Positions 1-12,047 of a stretch of DNA of 64,000 nucleotides are shown here, one piece after another (positions within the stretch are counted from its first letter, which is position 1; each line of letters opens with the position of its first letter). Position numbers and translations under genes: made by a program. Source of the DNA: Alphaproteobacteria bacterium (lineage in GTDB: Bacteria; Pseudomonadota; Alphaproteobacteria; Micropepsales; Micropepsaceae); the NCBI GenBank assembly GCA_947474565.1, contig CANJIS010000006.1, positions 62,001 through 126,000 of the forward strand. The letters are read 5' to 3'. Below the pieces are notes generated by a model. The model made no database searches and was not told the DNA's origin. It saw nothing but the letters and a program-made list of their open reading frames with translations.

Positions 1-1279
1 GGAAGGCGCGCGCGACTTCCTGGTGCCGTCGCGCCGGTATCCGGGCGAGTTCTATGCGTTGCCGCAGGCGCCGCAGCAATTCAAGCAGTTGATCATGGTG
101 GCGGGGTTCGATCGCTACTTCCAGATTGCGCCGTGTTTCCGCGACGAAGATGGCCGCGCCGACCGTTCGCCGGGCGAGTTCTACCAGCTCGATCTGGAAA
201 TGAGCTTTGTCACCCAGGACGATGTTTTCGCCGCCGTCGAGCCGGTGCTGGCGGGCGTATTCGAGGAATTCGCCAAGGGCAAGACCGTCACCAAGCCGCC
301 TTTCGTGCGCATTCCCTATGCCGAAGCGATGCTGAAATACGGCACCGACAAGCCGGACCTGCGGAACCCGATAGAGATCGTTGATGTCAGCGATGTCTTT
401 GGCCGCGCCGAAGTGGAATTCAAAGCCTTCAAGAACAAGACCGTGCGCGCCATTCCCGCGCCCGGCGCCGCCAGCCAGCCGCGCAGCTTCTTCGACAAGC
501 TGAATGAATGGGCCAGGGGCGAGGGCGCGCCGGGGCTGGGTTACATCCAGTTCGAGCAGGAAGGCGCTTCGGTTGTGGGCAAGGGCCCCATCGCCAAATT
601 CATTCCGGAAGCGGCGCTGGCCGATATCGCCAAGCTCGCGGGCGTGAAGGCGGGCGATGCCCTGTTCTTTGCCGCCGACAAGCCGGACCGGGCCGCCACG
701 CTGGCGGGCCTGGCCCGTACCCGCATCGGCCGGGAGCTGAATCTAATCCCGCAGGACATTTATAAGTTCTGCTGGATCGTGGATTTCCCCATGTACGAGT
801 GGAGCGAAGACGAGAAGAAGATCGACTTCTCCCACAATCCTTTCTCCATGCCGCAATATGACCGCGAGAAGTTCATGGCGCTCGACAAGGGCGACAAGGA
901 CACCATCCTGGGCCTCAAGGCCTATCAGTACGATATTGTCTGCAACGGCTATGAATTGTCTTCGGGCGCCATCCGCAACCACGATCCCGATGTGATGCTG
1001 AAGGCCTTCGAGATCGCCGGTTACCCGCATGAGGAAACCGAAGCGCGTTTCGGCGGCATGCTGAACGCATTCCGTCACGGCGCGCCGCCCCATGGCGGCA
1101 CCGCGCCGGGGATCGACCGCATTGTCATGCTGCTGGCGGGCGAAGAAAATCTGCGCGAAGTCACCATGTTCCCGATGACCCAGTCGGCGCAGGATCTGCT
1201 GATGAACGCGCCCAGCCCGGCCAACGCCAAGCAGCTCAAAGAATTGCATTTGAAGGTCGTTTACCCTGAGAAGGGATGA
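1..1279 (+). CDS. aspS: Aspartate-tRNA ligase, 3' portion (5' end outside window)
   Basis: This is the C-terminal part (about 425 codons) of a class II aspartyl-tRNA synthetase, which charges tRNA-Asp (and probably tRNA-Asn in this lineage). The frame is open from base 2, so the gene starts upstream of the window. The first visible residues, [11 protein letters not shown], are the family's motif just before class II motif 2. Motif 2 follows as [10 protein letters not shown], then the bacterial-type GAD insertion domain, then motif 3 [11 protein letters not shown] near the C-terminus. It ends with the usual tail after the [13 protein letters not shown] block. It faces the F0 ATP synthase operon across a shared terminator. 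Identification is very safe. The tRNA specificity (Asp only, or Asp plus Asn) cannot be decided from this part. Confidence 0.97.
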   Translation, partial: EGARDFLVPSRRYPGEFYALPQAPQQFKQLIMVAGFDRYFQIAPCFRDEDGRADRSPGEFYQLDLEMSFVTQDDVFAAVEPVLAGVFEEFAKGKTVTKPPFVRIPYAEAMLKYGTDKPDLRNPIEIVDVSDVFGRAEVEFKAFKNKTVRAIPAPGAASQPRSFFDKLNEWARGEGAPGLGYIQFEQEGASVVGKGPIAKFIPEAALADIAKLAGVKAGDALFFAADKPDRAATLAGLARTRIGRELNLIPQDIYKFCWIVDFPMYEWSEDEKKIDFSHNPFSMPQYDREKFMALDKGDKDTILGLKAYQYDIVCNGYELSSGAIRNHDPDVMLKAFEIAGYPHEETEARFGGMLNAFRHGAPPHGGTAPGIDRIVMLLAGEENLREVTMFPMTQSAQDLLMNAPSPANAKQLKELHLKVVYPEKG

Positions 1280-1295
1280 GTGCCTTCAGGCAGAC

Positions 1296-1332
1296 AATAA
1301 AAAAGGCGGCCGAGTTGGCCGCCTTTTTTATT
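1296..1332. terminator. Bidirectional intrinsic terminator between aspS and atpF
   Basis: A perfect 16-bp inverted repeat (AATAAAAAAGGCGGCC and its complement) with a 5-base loop GAGTT. The GC core is flanked by A6 on one side and T6 on the other, so it gives a U-tract in both directions. It can end aspS on the plus strand and the atpI-B-E-F'-F operon on the minus strand. Confidence 0.93.
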
Positions 1333-1348
1333 GGGATGCTGCATGGCG

Positions 1349-1840
1349 TCAGTTCAGCTTGCCGCCCAGATCCTTGATGCTGCTTTCGATCAGCTGGGCA
1401 GCGCGCTTGTCGTCCATGCGGGCGGCGATCAGCTTTTCGGCAGCGCCGGCAGCGGCATTGGCGGCCAACACGCGGATTTCATTCAGGGCGGCAGCTTCGG
1501 CCTGGGCGATCCGGTCCTGCGCGCCTTGCGCGCGGCGTTCGATCTGGGCCTTCAAGCTGGCGCGGCTTTCCGCGGCGAAGCGTTCGGCGTCGGCGCGGGC
1601 ATCGTTGATGATGCTCTGGGCTTCGGCTTCCGCGCCGGCAGCGCGCTTCTGGTAATCGGCCATCAGGGCCACGGCTTCGTCCCGCAGGCGCTTGGCTTCG
1701 GCCAGTTCGGCGGAGATCACGGCGGCGCGGGCATCCAGCATCTTGCCGACCATGCCGGGGACGCCTTTGGACACCAGGATAACGATCACCAGGACAAAGC
1801 CGACGGCAACCCACAGTTCCGGTTCGTGCAGCAATTCCAT
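1349..1840 (-). CDS. atpF: ATP synthase F0 subunit b
   Basis: Peripheral-stalk subunit b (163 aa) of F1F0 ATP synthase. It has one N-terminal membrane segment (around residues 8-26) followed by a long, charged Ala/Glu/Arg-rich coiled coil that reaches up to F1 and holds the stator. It is the last gene of the F0 operon, starting one base after the stop of the b' gene, so the two are probably translationally coupled. Having both b and b' is the normal alphaproteobacterial and phototroph arrangement. Which of the two paralogues is called b is judged from gene order and the short N-terminus. Confidence 0.93.
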   Translation of the reverse strand: MELLHEPELWVAVGFVLVIVILVSKGVPGMVGKMLDARAAVISAELAEAKRLRDEAVALMADYQKRAAGAEAEAQSIINDARADAERFAAESRASLKAQIERRAQGAQDRIAQAEAAALNEIRVLAANAAAGAAEKLIAARMDDKRAAQLIESSIKDLGGKLN

Positions 1841-1841
1841 C

Positions 1842-2357
1842 TTAGGACTCCTTCACCGCAGCGGCGGCTTCGGCGTTCGAGACAGTATCGCCGGTCAGCC
1901 GCGCCACGATGGCGATGGCGGCTTCTTGCGCCGCCGCAGCCACGGCGCCGCGCGCCGCAACCTGGGTGGCGTCAATGCGGGCCTGAGCGGCGCTCATCGC
2001 CGCCTGGGCTTCGGCATCGGCTGCCGCCTTGGCCTTGGCGATTTCGCCATTGAGCTTCTGGCGGTTTTCCTCGGCATGGGCATTGGCGCGGGCACGGGCC
2101 CCCGCCAGCGCAGTCTGGTAGGCGGCCGAGGCATTCTCCGCGTCGCCGCGCGCCTTTTGAGCGGCGGCGATGTCGGAGTTGATGGCGCCACGGCGGCTGG
2201 CGATCACGCCTTGAATGCGCGGTCCCGCCACTTTCCACAACATCACGAACAGGAAGGCGAACGTCACCGCCAGCCAGAAAAACTGGCTGGGGAAGGTTTC
2301 CGTCTTGAAAGGCGGAAAGCCTTTGGCTTCCTCTGTGCTGGTCGTGCCTTCGGCCAT
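1842..2357 (-). CDS. atpG: ATP synthase F0 subunit b'
   Basis: Second peripheral-stalk subunit (171 aa), partner of subunit b in a heterodimeric stator. A short soluble N-terminus (MAEGTTSTEEA) precedes a membrane segment FWLAVTFAFLFVMLW and an Ala-rich amphipathic helix typical of b'. The ATG chosen lies just after the atpE stop. A longer in-frame reading begins inside atpE and is unlikely. The start and the preceding stop are only a few bases apart, as in the rest of this operon. The symbol for b' varies between databases (atpG, atpF2 or atpX), and atpG here must not be confused with the F1 gamma gene. Confidence 0.9.
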   Translation of the reverse strand: MAEGTTSTEEAKGFPPFKTETFPSQFFWLAVTFAFLFVMLWKVAGPRIQGVIASRRGAINSDIAAAQKARGDAENASAAYQTALAGARARANAHAEENRQKLNGEIAKAKAAADAEAQAAMSAAQARIDATQVAARGAVAAAAQEAAIAIVARLTGDTVSNAEAAAAVKES

Positions 2358-2359
2358 TC

Positions 2360-2587
2360 TTAGAACGCGAACAGGATCAGGAGCGCGATCACCAGGCCGA
2401 ACAGGCCGGTCGCTTCGCACAGCGCGAAGCCGAGCAGCAGGTTGGTGGTCTGGGTGGCGGCGGCGCCCGGATTACGCAGCGCGCCGGTCAGATAGCTGCC
2501 GAACACGTTGCCGATGCCGATGCCCGCGCCCACGAGAGCGATACAGGCGATACCGGCGCCAATCATTTTTGCAGCGGCGAGTTCCAT
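2360..2587 (-). CDS. atpE: ATP synthase F0 subunit c
   Basis: Proteolipid subunit c (75 aa), the rotor-ring protein that carries protons through the membrane. It is a helical hairpin: helix 1 has the glycine-rich GAGIGIGN stretch, the polar loop has RNP at residues 38-40, and helix 2 carries the proton-binding glutamate at about residue 58 (ALCEATGLFGL). Nothing suggests a sodium-binding variant: the ring residues next to Glu58 are hydrophobic and there is no Gln in the helix 1 site. It lies between atpB and the b' gene. Confidence 0.97.
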   Translation of the reverse strand: MELAAAKMIGAGIACIALVGAGIGIGNVFGSYLTGALRNPGAAATQTTNLLLGFALCEATGLFGLVIALLILFAF

Positions 2588-2602
2588 TGGAGTGAGTCCT
2601 TT

Positions 2603-3364
2603 CTAGTGATGATCGTGAAGATGAAGAGCTTCGTTGAGATAGATGCAGGTGAGGATGGCGAAGACATAGGCCTGCAGGAACGCCACCAGCAGTTCCAGCA
2701 GCATGATGGCGACGATCAGCAGCATGGGCGCGATGGCGAGGCCCGAGATCAGGCCGCCGGCGGCGCCCAGCGACACCACAAAGCCGCCGAACACGGCCAG
2801 CATGGTATGACCGGCCAGCATGTTGGCGAAGAGACGGACGGACAGGCTGATCGGACGGGTGAGGAACGAGATCACTTCAATCGGGATCAGCAGGATCAGC
2901 AGATACCAGGGCGCGTGCGGCACAAACAATTTCAGGAAGCCGAGGCCATGCTTCATGAAGCCGACCACGATCACCAGGCCAACCACCAGGCAGGCCAGGG
3001 CCAGGGTCACGGCGATCTGGCTGGTGACGGTGAAGCTGCCGGGGATCATGCCGAAGAAGTTGCTGGCCAGCACGAAGATGAACAGCGTGAAGACGAAGGG
3101 GAAGTATTTCAGCCCATCTTCGCCGGTTGCCGAATGGATCATGTTGGCGACGAATTCGTAGGAGACTTCGGCCATGGACTGGCCGCGCGTGGGAACAAGA
3201 CGGCCCGGCTTGACGGCGAAGGTCAGGAACAGCGCCGACAGCACCACCACCAGGATCATCAGGAAGGCCTGGTTGGTGAAATAGATGGGATGGCCGCCAA
3301 GCAGGAACAGCGGATGATCAAGACCGAACGCCGGCTTGACGGTGAACTGTTCCATCGGATTCAC
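2603..3364 (-). CDS. atpB: ATP synthase F0 subunit a
   Basis: Subunit a (253 aa), the stator half of the proton channel. Several membrane helices are visible. The conserved arginine helix is seen as LSVRLFANMLAGH, and the C-terminal helix as AFLQAYVFAILTCIYLNEALHLHDHH. A GTG is taken as start because a GGAG Shine-Dalgarno sits about 10 bases before it. An ATG three codons further in (MEQFTVKPAF) is the alternative, but it would be 19 bases from that GGAG. It sits between atpI and atpE in the usual order. Confidence 0.95.
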   Translation of the reverse strand: MNPMEQFTVKPAFGLDHPLFLLGGHPIYFTNQAFLMILVVVLSALFLTFAVKPGRLVPTRGQSMAEVSYEFVANMIHSATGEDGLKYFPFVFTLFIFVLASNFFGMIPGSFTVTSQIAVTLALACLVVGLVIVVGFMKHGLGFLKLFVPHAPWYLLILLIPIEVISFLTRPISLSVRLFANMLAGHTMLAVFGGFVVSLGAAGGLISGLAIAPMLLIVAIMLLELLVAFLQAYVFAILTCIYLNEALHLHDHH

Positions 3365-3371
3365 GAGGCCA

Positions 3372-3695
3372 TCACTCCTTGTTCTGTCCCGCCGCGATCT
3401 GGGCGTTTATTTCGTCTGCTGCGCGCTTCACGTTCAGAATGCCCGCGCCGGCGCCCAGAAAGAAAAACACAACCAAAAAAACCGGTCTGGTGTGAAAACC
3501 GAAATGGCCGAACAGCCAGTCAATTCCCCAACCCATGCCACCGCCCATCACCACAGCCGCCACCAATTCGGTGGCGAAGCGGCCCGCTATGCCCATCTGG
3601 CTAGGCGGGGGGCGTGTGCTCCGCTCCACCTGGCGCTTCTGGGCTTCATCCAGCTTCTTGCCCAGTTCGCGCAGCTCGCCGGGATCTTGAGCCAT
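3372..3695 (-). CDS. atpI: ATP synthase accessory protein AtpI (F0-linked, AtpZ/AtpI family)
   Basis: First gene of the F0 operon (107 aa). The protein has a charged N-terminal segment, then two membrane helices (around residues 38-60 and 72-92), with the GIDWLFGHFGFHTRPVFLV loop characteristic of the AtpI family. AtpI is thought to help assemble the c-ring or to move magnesium, but it is not part of the finished enzyme. The ATG follows a leader of roughly 58 bases from a good sigma-70 promoter. The family assignment is strong from position and topology, the exact role less so. Confidence 0.85.
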   Translation of the reverse strand: MAQDPGELRELGKKLDEAQKRQVERSTRPPPSQMGIAGRFATELVAAVVMGGGMGWGIDWLFGHFGFHTRPVFLVVFFFLGAGAGILNVKRAADEINAQIAAGQNKE

Positions 3696-3759
3696 GTCGC
3701 TCCACCCAAATGCTGAAAAAGCTTGCTAAACCGGACCGAAGCAGGTCGAAAGCGGGCGG

Positions 3760-3788
3760 ACCATAGGGTTGGCCCATGGGGGTGTCAA
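3760..3788 (-). promoter_or_regulatory. Sigma-70-type promoter of the F0 ATP synthase operon
   Basis: On the minus strand TTGACA (3783-3788) and TATGGT (3760-3765) are separated by exactly 17 bases. This is the best promoter match noticed in the window. Transcription would begin near 3753 and reach the atpI ATG after about 58 bases. It lies in the 187-bp gap between atpI and the 3' end of smc. Confidence 0.8.
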
Positions 3789-3882
3789 GAAAGACAGATT
3801 CCTCGTAACGCCATGTTCCACAACAGGAAATCAGAGCTGCGCATTATGTCGCGCGGATTCGTTTGTGCGCCGCGTCAAGCAG

Positions 3883-6800
3883 TTACTCGGCAGCCACTTT
3901 TTCAGCTTCCGCCAGGGTCACCGACACCAGCTGGCTGACGCCGCGTTCCGCCATGGTGACGCCGAACAGGCGGTTCATGCGGGACATGGTCAGGGCATGG
4001 TGGGTGATGACCAGGAAGCGGGTGCCGGAAAGTTCCGTCATCTGGTCCAGCATCTTGCAGAAACGCTCAACATTGGCGTCGTCCAGCGGCGCGTCCACTT
4101 CGTCCAGCACGCAGACAGGGGCCGGATTGACCAGGAAGACGGCGAAGATCAGCGCCATGGCCGTCAGGGCCTGTTCGCCGCCCGACAGCAGCGCCAGGGA
4201 CTGCAGCCGCTTGCCCGGCGGGCGGGCGAAGATTTCCAGGCCCGCTTCCAGCGGGTCTTCCGATTCGGTGAAGGTGAGGCGGGCTTCGCCGCCTTCGAAC
4301 AGCTTGGTGAACAGCGACTGGAAATTGGCGTTCACTTTTTCAAAGGATTCCAGCAGCCGTTCGCGGCCTTCCTTGTTCAGGCTCTGGATGCCACGGCGCA
4401 ACCGCTCAATGGCGCCGGTGAGATCGTCGCGGTCGGTGGTCAGGGTTGTCCACCGGCCTTCCAGCTCGGCGGATTCTTCCTCGGCGCGCAGATTGACGCC
4501 GCCCAGTTGCTCGCGTTCCTGCTTCAGGCGTTCGACGCGCTTTTCCGCCTGATCCAGCGGCGGCAATTCCTGGCCTTCTTCGATCTCGGCGCGTTCCTTC
4601 AGTTCTTCCGGCGCGGCTTCGATTTCGTCGCGGATGCGCACGCGCAGTTCTTCGATGCGCTGCGCGGCGCTTTCGCTCATCGCCTGAGCGCGGGCGCGGT
4701 CTTCGCGGGCGGTGGAAAGCGCAGATTCCGCTATCTTGGAATGCTTGTCGGCTTCCGCCAGCCTGTTTTCGGCTTCGGTACGGGCGTCGCTGGCTTCCTT
4801 GCGCGCGGCTTCGGCATCGGTGATGGCGGAGAGGAGCGAGACGCGCTTGTCGGCGATTTCCGCCGGCACGGCTTCGGCCTTGGCCAATTCACCTTCCAGC
4901 TCGCCATGGCGGCGGCTGAGTTCGGCAATCTGTGCGGCGGCGGCAGCGCGGCGGGTGTCCCAGCGGCTGAAGTCGCCGGCAATGGCGGCAAGGCGCTGGT
5001 CGCGGCTTTCGCCTTCGCGCCTCAGAACATCCAAAGCGGCGCGGGCTTCACCGCTGGCGGAGCGGGCGTCGGCGGCTTTGCCGCGCGCATCCGCGACGTC
5101 ACGGGTCAGCTCCGTGCCATCGCCCAACTGGGTCAGCACGGCTTCGGCGCTGCTGCGGGATTCTTCCGCCGCCTGCACCGATTGTTCGAGACGGCGGATT
5201 TCTGCTTCCAGGCTGGCGAGCTGCGCCGTGCGTTCGGCGCTGGCGCGGGCGGCGCGGGTGGCGTGATCCTGCGCCGCGATCAGCGCCTGTTCGCTGCGGC
5301 GCTCATGGTCTTCGGCTTCGCGCGCCGCCTGACGCGCGGCGGTCGCGGCATCCTTGGCCTGGGAATAGACCGTGAAAAGCATGTCGCGCGCGTCTTTGGC
5401 CGCAACCAATTCCTGTTCCAGGGCGGTGAGGCGATTTCTTTGCGACAAGCGCAGCGTGGCCGGCGATGGCGCATCGGCGGAGGCGGCATAACCGTCCCAG
5501 CGCCACAGATCGCCGCGCGCCGTGACCAGGCGCTGGCCGGCCTGCAACTGGCCTTGCAGCTGGGGGCCCTGATCGGGGAACACTAGGCCGGTCTGGCTAA
5601 GGCGGCGTGACAGCGCGCCGGGCGCTTTGACGAAATCGCTGAGCGGTTTGATGCCGCCGGGCAGGGGGCGGGCCGCGTCCATCGCACCCAGATCGCGCCA
5701 ATGATGCGGGGCGGCTTCGTCCAGCGGCGCCTGCAAGTCATCGCCCAGGGCTGCGGCCAGCGCCGCTTCATAACCGGTCTGGACCTGGACCGCATCGATC
5801 AGCGGCGGGAACAGGCCTTCGCCTTCGGGATGCAGCAGATCACTCAGCGCCTTGATTTCGGCGCTGCGGCGCTGCACGTCGCGTTCGGCTTCTTCCAGGG
5901 GTGTGCGGGCTTTGGCTTCCAGCGCTTCGGCATCCAGCAAGCTGGCGCGAACCGTTTCGCTGTTTTCTCTCTGCTGAACGGAGATGGCGCGGGCCGCTTC
6001 GGTTTGCTGATCGGCGTGAATAACGTCCGGCGCATCCTTGGCTTTGGCCTCAGCGTCAGCGAGACGAACGCGCGCGTCGGAAAGCTGCGTGCTGGATGCT
6101 TCCAGCAGCGCCGCCGCCATGTCGCGGCCGCGTTCATGGCTGGCCTTTTGCGCATTCCAGTCCGCAAGACGCGCGGTGAGGCTTTCCAGCAGGCTTTCCG
6201 CTTCGGTCAGGGCCGCGTTCAAGCGTTCCGACTGTTGCGCTGCGTCTTGGATATCGGTGGCGGAGCGCGATGCAGCTTCGGCCAGCGCCGTCTTTTCTTC
6301 GCCAAGCACGGCAAGTGCCGCGCTGGCATCGCTGTCCAGACCTTGTTCGCGCTCGATGTCGGCGCTGCCCTGGGCGATCAACTGGCGGATACGCTGGGCG
6401 GCTTCGCGGGCGCGGGCTTCTTCCTGCTCCAGCTGTTCGCGCTGCACGATCAAGCGGTGATGGGTGGCGGATTTTTCCGCTTCGGTCTGGCGCAGCGGCG
6501 GCAGCAATGCGGCAGCTTCGCTTTGCACAGTACTGGCGCGGGCGGCAGTTTCCGTGGCGGCGGCCACCGATGCGGCGGCGGTGGCCAGATCTGTTCCGGC
6601 CGCGGCAGCGCGGGCTTCGGCATCGGTCCAGCGCAGGAAATGCGCCAGGGCTTCGGCCTTGCGGATATGACCGGACAGGTTTTTGTAGCGCGAGGCCTGG
6701 CGCACCTGGCGCTTCAGGCTGGCGAGCTGGCCATCCACTTCGCGGATGACATCTTCCAGACGCGAGAGATTGGTCTCGGCGGCGCGCAGACGCAGTTCGG

Positions 6801-7338
6801 CTTCATGGCGGCGCTGATGCAGGCCGCCAATGCCGGCGGCTTCTTCCAGAATGGCGCGGCGGGCCAGCGGCTTCTGGCTGATCAGAAGACCGATCTGTCC
6901 CTGGCGCACAAAGGCGGTGGAACCGGCGCCCGAAGACGCATCGGCGAAAAAGATTTGCACATCGCGCTGGCGCACATCGCGGCCATTGATGCGATAGACG
7001 CTGCCGGCTTCACGCTCGATGCGGCGCGAGACTTCAATCGTGTCGCATTCGGCATAGGGGCCAACCGCCTTGCGGTCGGAATTGTCCACGAAGATCGTGA
7101 CTTCGGCGACGTTGCGCGCCGGACGGCCGGCGCTGCCGGCGAAAATCACATCGTCCATTTCACTGCCGCGCACGGAAGTCGGACGGGTTTCGCCCATCAC
7201 CCAGCGCATGGCGTCGAACAGATTGGATTTGCCGCAGCCATTGGGACCGATCACGGCGGTCAGGCCGGGCTCGATGTGCATCTCCGTCGGTTCGACGAAG
7301 GATTTAAAGCCGGAAAGTCTGAGCCGTGTGAACTTCAA
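3883..7338 (-). CDS. smc: Chromosome segregation protein SMC
   Basis: Structural-maintenance-of-chromosomes ATPase (about 1151 aa) that loads on DNA with ScpA/ScpB and folds and separates sister chromosomes. The N-terminal head has Walker A GPNGCGKS (residues 31-38). Two very long Ala/Glu/Arg coiled coils flank a hinge in the middle (around residues 490-620). The C-terminal head has the signature LSGGEQALTAMALIF followed by Walker B VCVLDEVDAPLDD. The start is a TTG: reading from 7338 gives MKFTRLRLSGF, as in related proteins, with a GGGGA Shine-Dalgarno 9 bases upstream. A TTG three codons earlier (7347) is possible but touches that GGGGA. Long open frames on the other strand here are only shadows of the biased coiled-coil codons. 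Confidence 0.96.
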   Translation of the reverse strand: MKFTRLRLSGFKSFVEPTEMHIEPGLTAVIGPNGCGKSNLFDAMRWVMGETRPTSVRGSEMDDVIFAGSAGRPARNVAEVTIFVDNSDRKAVGPYAECDTIEVSRRIEREAGSVYRINGRDVRQRDVQIFFADASSGAGSTAFVRQGQIGLLISQKPLARRAILEEAAGIGGLHQRRHEAELRLRAAETNLSRLEDVIREVDGQLASLKRQVRQASRYKNLSGHIRKAEALAHFLRWTDAEARAAAAGTDLATAAASVAAATETAARASTVQSEAAALLPPLRQTEAEKSATHHRLIVQREQLEQEEARAREAAQRIRQLIAQGSADIEREQGLDSDASAALAVLGEEKTALAEAASRSATDIQDAAQQSERLNAALTEAESLLESLTARLADWNAQKASHERGRDMAAALLEASSTQLSDARVRLADAEAKAKDAPDVIHADQQTEAARAISVQQRENSETVRASLLDAEALEAKARTPLEEAERDVQRRSAEIKALSDLLHPEGEGLFPPLIDAVQVQTGYEAALAAALGDDLQAPLDEAAPHHWRDLGAMDAARPLPGGIKPLSDFVKAPGALSRRLSQTGLVFPDQGPQLQGQLQAGQRLVTARGDLWRWDGYAASADAPSPATLRLSQRNRLTALEQELVAAKDARDMLFTVYSQAKDAATAARQAAREAEDHERRSEQALIAAQDHATRAARASAERTAQLASLEAEIRRLEQSVQAAEESRSSAEAVLTQLGDGTELTRDVADARGKAADARSASGEARAALDVLRREGESRDQRLAAIAGDFSRWDTRRAAAAAQIAELSRRHGELEGELAKAEAVPAEIADKRVSLLSAITDAEAARKEASDARTEAENRLAEADKHSKIAESALSTAREDRARAQAMSESAAQRIEELRVRIRDEIEAAPEELKERAEIEEGQELPPLDQAEKRVERLKQEREQLGGVNLRAEEESAELEGRWTTLTTDRDDLTGAIERLRRGIQSLNKEGRERLLESFEKVNANFQSLFTKLFEGGEARLTFTESEDPLEAGLEIFARPPGKRLQSLALLSGGEQALTAMALIFAVFLVNPAPVCVLDEVDAPLDDANVERFCKMLDQMTELSGTRFLVITHHALTMSRMNRLFGVTMAERGVSQLVSVTLAEAEKVAAE

Positions 7339-7516
7339 CGAATGCAATCCCCATAAGCCGGGCGTGATGCGAATTTGCCCGATAATTCAAAGGCCATAAG
7401 GGTTGATTCCCGAACGATGGGTCAATCAACGCCGCCCAGTTATCCTCAGGTCATCAGGCAGGGGCGGTCTGGCTTTGTTCTGTCAGAGCATAGCAGAGGG
7501 TTCAACAGCTGGGGAT

Positions 7517-7997
7517 TCAGACTGTCGGGTTGCGCCAGCGCGCCAGGCTTTGCAGCGCCGCTTTCAAATCCGCTGGGCCCCGATAAGCGTTTGCCGGGTC
7601 AGCGGAATTTATCGCCGTGGCCGGGCGTGGCGGGGTGGGGAGCGGCGGGCCCTGGGTTAACCGTCCCTGGACGAATTTGATCTTCCGCACCATGTCGCTA
7701 CCCAGATAGGCGTTGATGCGTGCGGTGAGGGAGCGGGTTTCATGGCCCAGAAACAGCGCCGCCGCCGGCTCCGCCAACAAGGTGAGAAGCCCATCGCGCG
7801 GCGAAAATCGTACTGGCCGGGCGATGCGCGCCACCTCGGCGCCGGCGATTTCCACCCAATGCAGCACCAGGGCAGGATCGCTGAAACCGGCGCGTGTGAA
7901 AGCGGCGTGACCCACGAAGCCGCTATCGCGGCCCACGGGTGCGGACCAGTTGCGGCGCTTGATCTCTTCAGTCTGTTTCTTTTCCGGCGCTTCCGTC

Positions 7998-7999
<2 letters not shown>
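7517..7999 (-). CDS. DUF721 (DciA-like) protein, probable replicative helicase loader
   Basis: A 160-aa protein with a DUF721 core (around residues 25-110: WSAPVG, then LVLHWVEIAGAEVARIARPVRF and LLTLLAEPAAALFLGHETRSLTARIN). DUF721 includes DciA, which brings the DnaB helicase to the origin in bacteria lacking DnaC. In alphaproteobacteria a DUF721 gene commonly sits beside mutY and smc, as here. The chosen ATG (MTEAPEKK) is preceded by AGGA a few bases upstream. The C-terminal 50 residues are Pro/Ala-rich and probably disordered. The start overlaps that of the divergent mutY gene. Family assignment is good. The helicase-loader role is inferred from the family. Confidence 0.8.
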
Positions 8000-10246
<2,247 letters not shown>

Positions 10247-10879
10247 ATCCCCATACAAGATGTGGTGTACCGGGGAGAAAGACCGGCGGTGGTGAATCGT
10301 TACGCCGCAGGTCTTCAGGCCGGCCAGGTGGTCCGGGGTGCCGTAACCCTTGTTGCTGCGCCAGTTGTAGCCGGGATGTTCGTCATGCAGCGCGATCATC
10401 ATGCGGTCACGCGTGACCTTGGCGATGATCGAGGCCGCCGCGATGGAGACAGAACGCGCATCGCCGCCCACCAGCGTATCGCAGCGGCAGGGCAAGGCGG
10501 GCGCATCATTGCCGTCCACCAGGGCGAAAGACGCGACCACCGGCAGTGCGCGCACCGCGCGCGCCATCGCCAGATGCGTGGCCTGGCGGATATTGACCAT
10601 GTCGATCTCGCCGACACTGGCCTCACCGACGCCAACCGCCACCGCCATTGCCATGATCTGCGGATAAAGCGCTTCGCGGTCTTCTTCTGAAAGCTTCTTG
10701 GAGTCGTTGAGGCCTTTTGGGATGCGTCCCCTTTGCAGGATCACCGCCGCTGCCACCACCGGTCCGGCCAGCGGCCCGCGACCGACTTCATCCACGCCAC
10801 AGATGTGATGCGGCGCCGGACCCTCAAGGGTCTTCAGGATGCGGGACTCGTAAATATAGTGGGGCATTGCCCCAGCAAA

Positions 10880-11983
10880 TTAGAGGAGTGAGAGCTGATC
10901 GCCAATCCGGGGCGGGCGGCGGAAATTGTTGATGGAAAGTGGCTTGGCCGGTTGGTTCAGGCCAAGTTTCTTCACCGCCATGCGGAAGCGTGCCGACATC
11001 ATTTCAGCATAGGGGCCAGTGCCCTTCATGCGCGTATTCCACTGGCTGTCATAATCCTTGCCGCCGCGCATGGAGCGCACCAGCGCCATGACATGTCTGG
11101 CACGGCCCGGCACTTCGGCTTCCAGCCATTCGCGGAACAGATCCTTGATCTCGAAGGGCATGCGCAACAGCACATAACCGGCAGAGCGCGCACCGTTCTC
11201 TTTTGCCGCTGTCAGTACCGCTTCCATTTCATGATCGTTGAGCGCGGGAATGGCGGGCGCGAACATCACGCCTGCAGGTATGCCGGCATCGGCCAAACCC
11301 CGGATCGCCTGCAGCCGCCGCGCCGGTGTTCCGGCACGCGGCTCCATGGCGCGGGCCAGCTTGCGGTCCAGCGTCGTCACCGACAGCGCCGCCTTGGCCA
11401 GGCCCATCTCAGCCATCTCAGACAGAATATCGAGATCGCGCAGGATCAGCGGCGACTTGGTGACGATGGCCACCGGATTGCGGAAATCGCGCATCACCTC
11501 GAGGATCGAGCGTGTGATACGCATCTTCTTTTCCAGCGGCTGATAGGGATCGGTGTTGGTGCCCATGGCGATGACGCGTGGCACATAGCCCGGCGCAGAC
11601 AATTCCTTGGCCAGCAATTCGGCGGCATTGGGCTTGGCGAAGAGGCGGGATTCAAAATCCGCGCCAGGCGACAGACCGAGATAGGCGTGGGAAGGGCGCG
11701 CGAAGCAATAGACGCAGCCATGCTCACAGCCGCGATAGGGGTTGATCGACTGGTCGAAGGAAATATCCGGCGACTTGTTGTGCGAGATGATGCTGCGGGT
11801 GGCGTCGTGAATGACTTCCGTGCGCAGGGCAGGCGGCGTGGCATCTTCTGCGCGCCATCCATCGTCCCAACCGTCATCAACCAGCACGCGGCTCTGCCGT
11901 TCAAAGCGGCCGGCATGGTTGGAAAGGGCGCCCCGGCCGCGCAACAGGTCCGGCCGGATGGTGGTGTCCAGAACGGTGGTCAT
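10880..11983 (-). CDS. PA0069-family radical SAM protein
   Basis: A 367-aa radical SAM protein of the spore-photoproduct-lyase-like PA0069 group, of unknown substrate. The cluster-binding motif is CEHGCVYC (C-x3-C-x2-C) inside NPYRGCEHGCVYCFARP, preceded by SPDISFDQSINPYRG, a hallmark of the group. The barrel continues through MGTNTDPYQPLEKK and VAIVTKSPLILRDLDIL. The N-terminal 60 residues contain the usual RGRGALSNHAGRFE segment. It is the first gene of the operon with rnhB and ccrM, which hints at a nucleic-acid role, but no member of this subgroup was matched to a known reaction here. Confidence 0.85.
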   Translation of the reverse strand: MTTVLDTTIRPDLLRGRGALSNHAGRFERQSRVLVDDGWDDGWRAEDATPPALRTEVIHDATRSIISHNKSPDISFDQSINPYRGCEHGCVYCFARPSHAYLGLSPGADFESRLFAKPNAAELLAKELSAPGYVPRVIAMGTNTDPYQPLEKKMRITRSILEVMRDFRNPVAIVTKSPLILRDLDILSEMAEMGLAKAALSVTTLDRKLARAMEPRAGTPARRLQAIRGLADAGIPAGVMFAPAIPALNDHEMEAVLTAAKENGARSAGYVLLRMPFEIKDLFREWLEAEVPGRARHVMALVRSMRGGKDYDSQWNTRMKGTGPYAEMMSARFRMAVKKLGLNQPAKPLSINNFRRPPRIGDQLSLL

Positions 11984-12047
11984 GGCGGCAGTATAGCTGC
12001 CAAAAAGAACAAATCAAGAACAAATAGCAAGCCGAGAGGCAAAGAAA

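Noticed and set aside
3769-7356. Very long plus-strand open frames (over 500 codons) opposite smc
   Set aside because: They follow from the Ala/Glu/Arg codon bias of the SMC coiled coil on the other strand, lack ribosome sites and show no family likeness.
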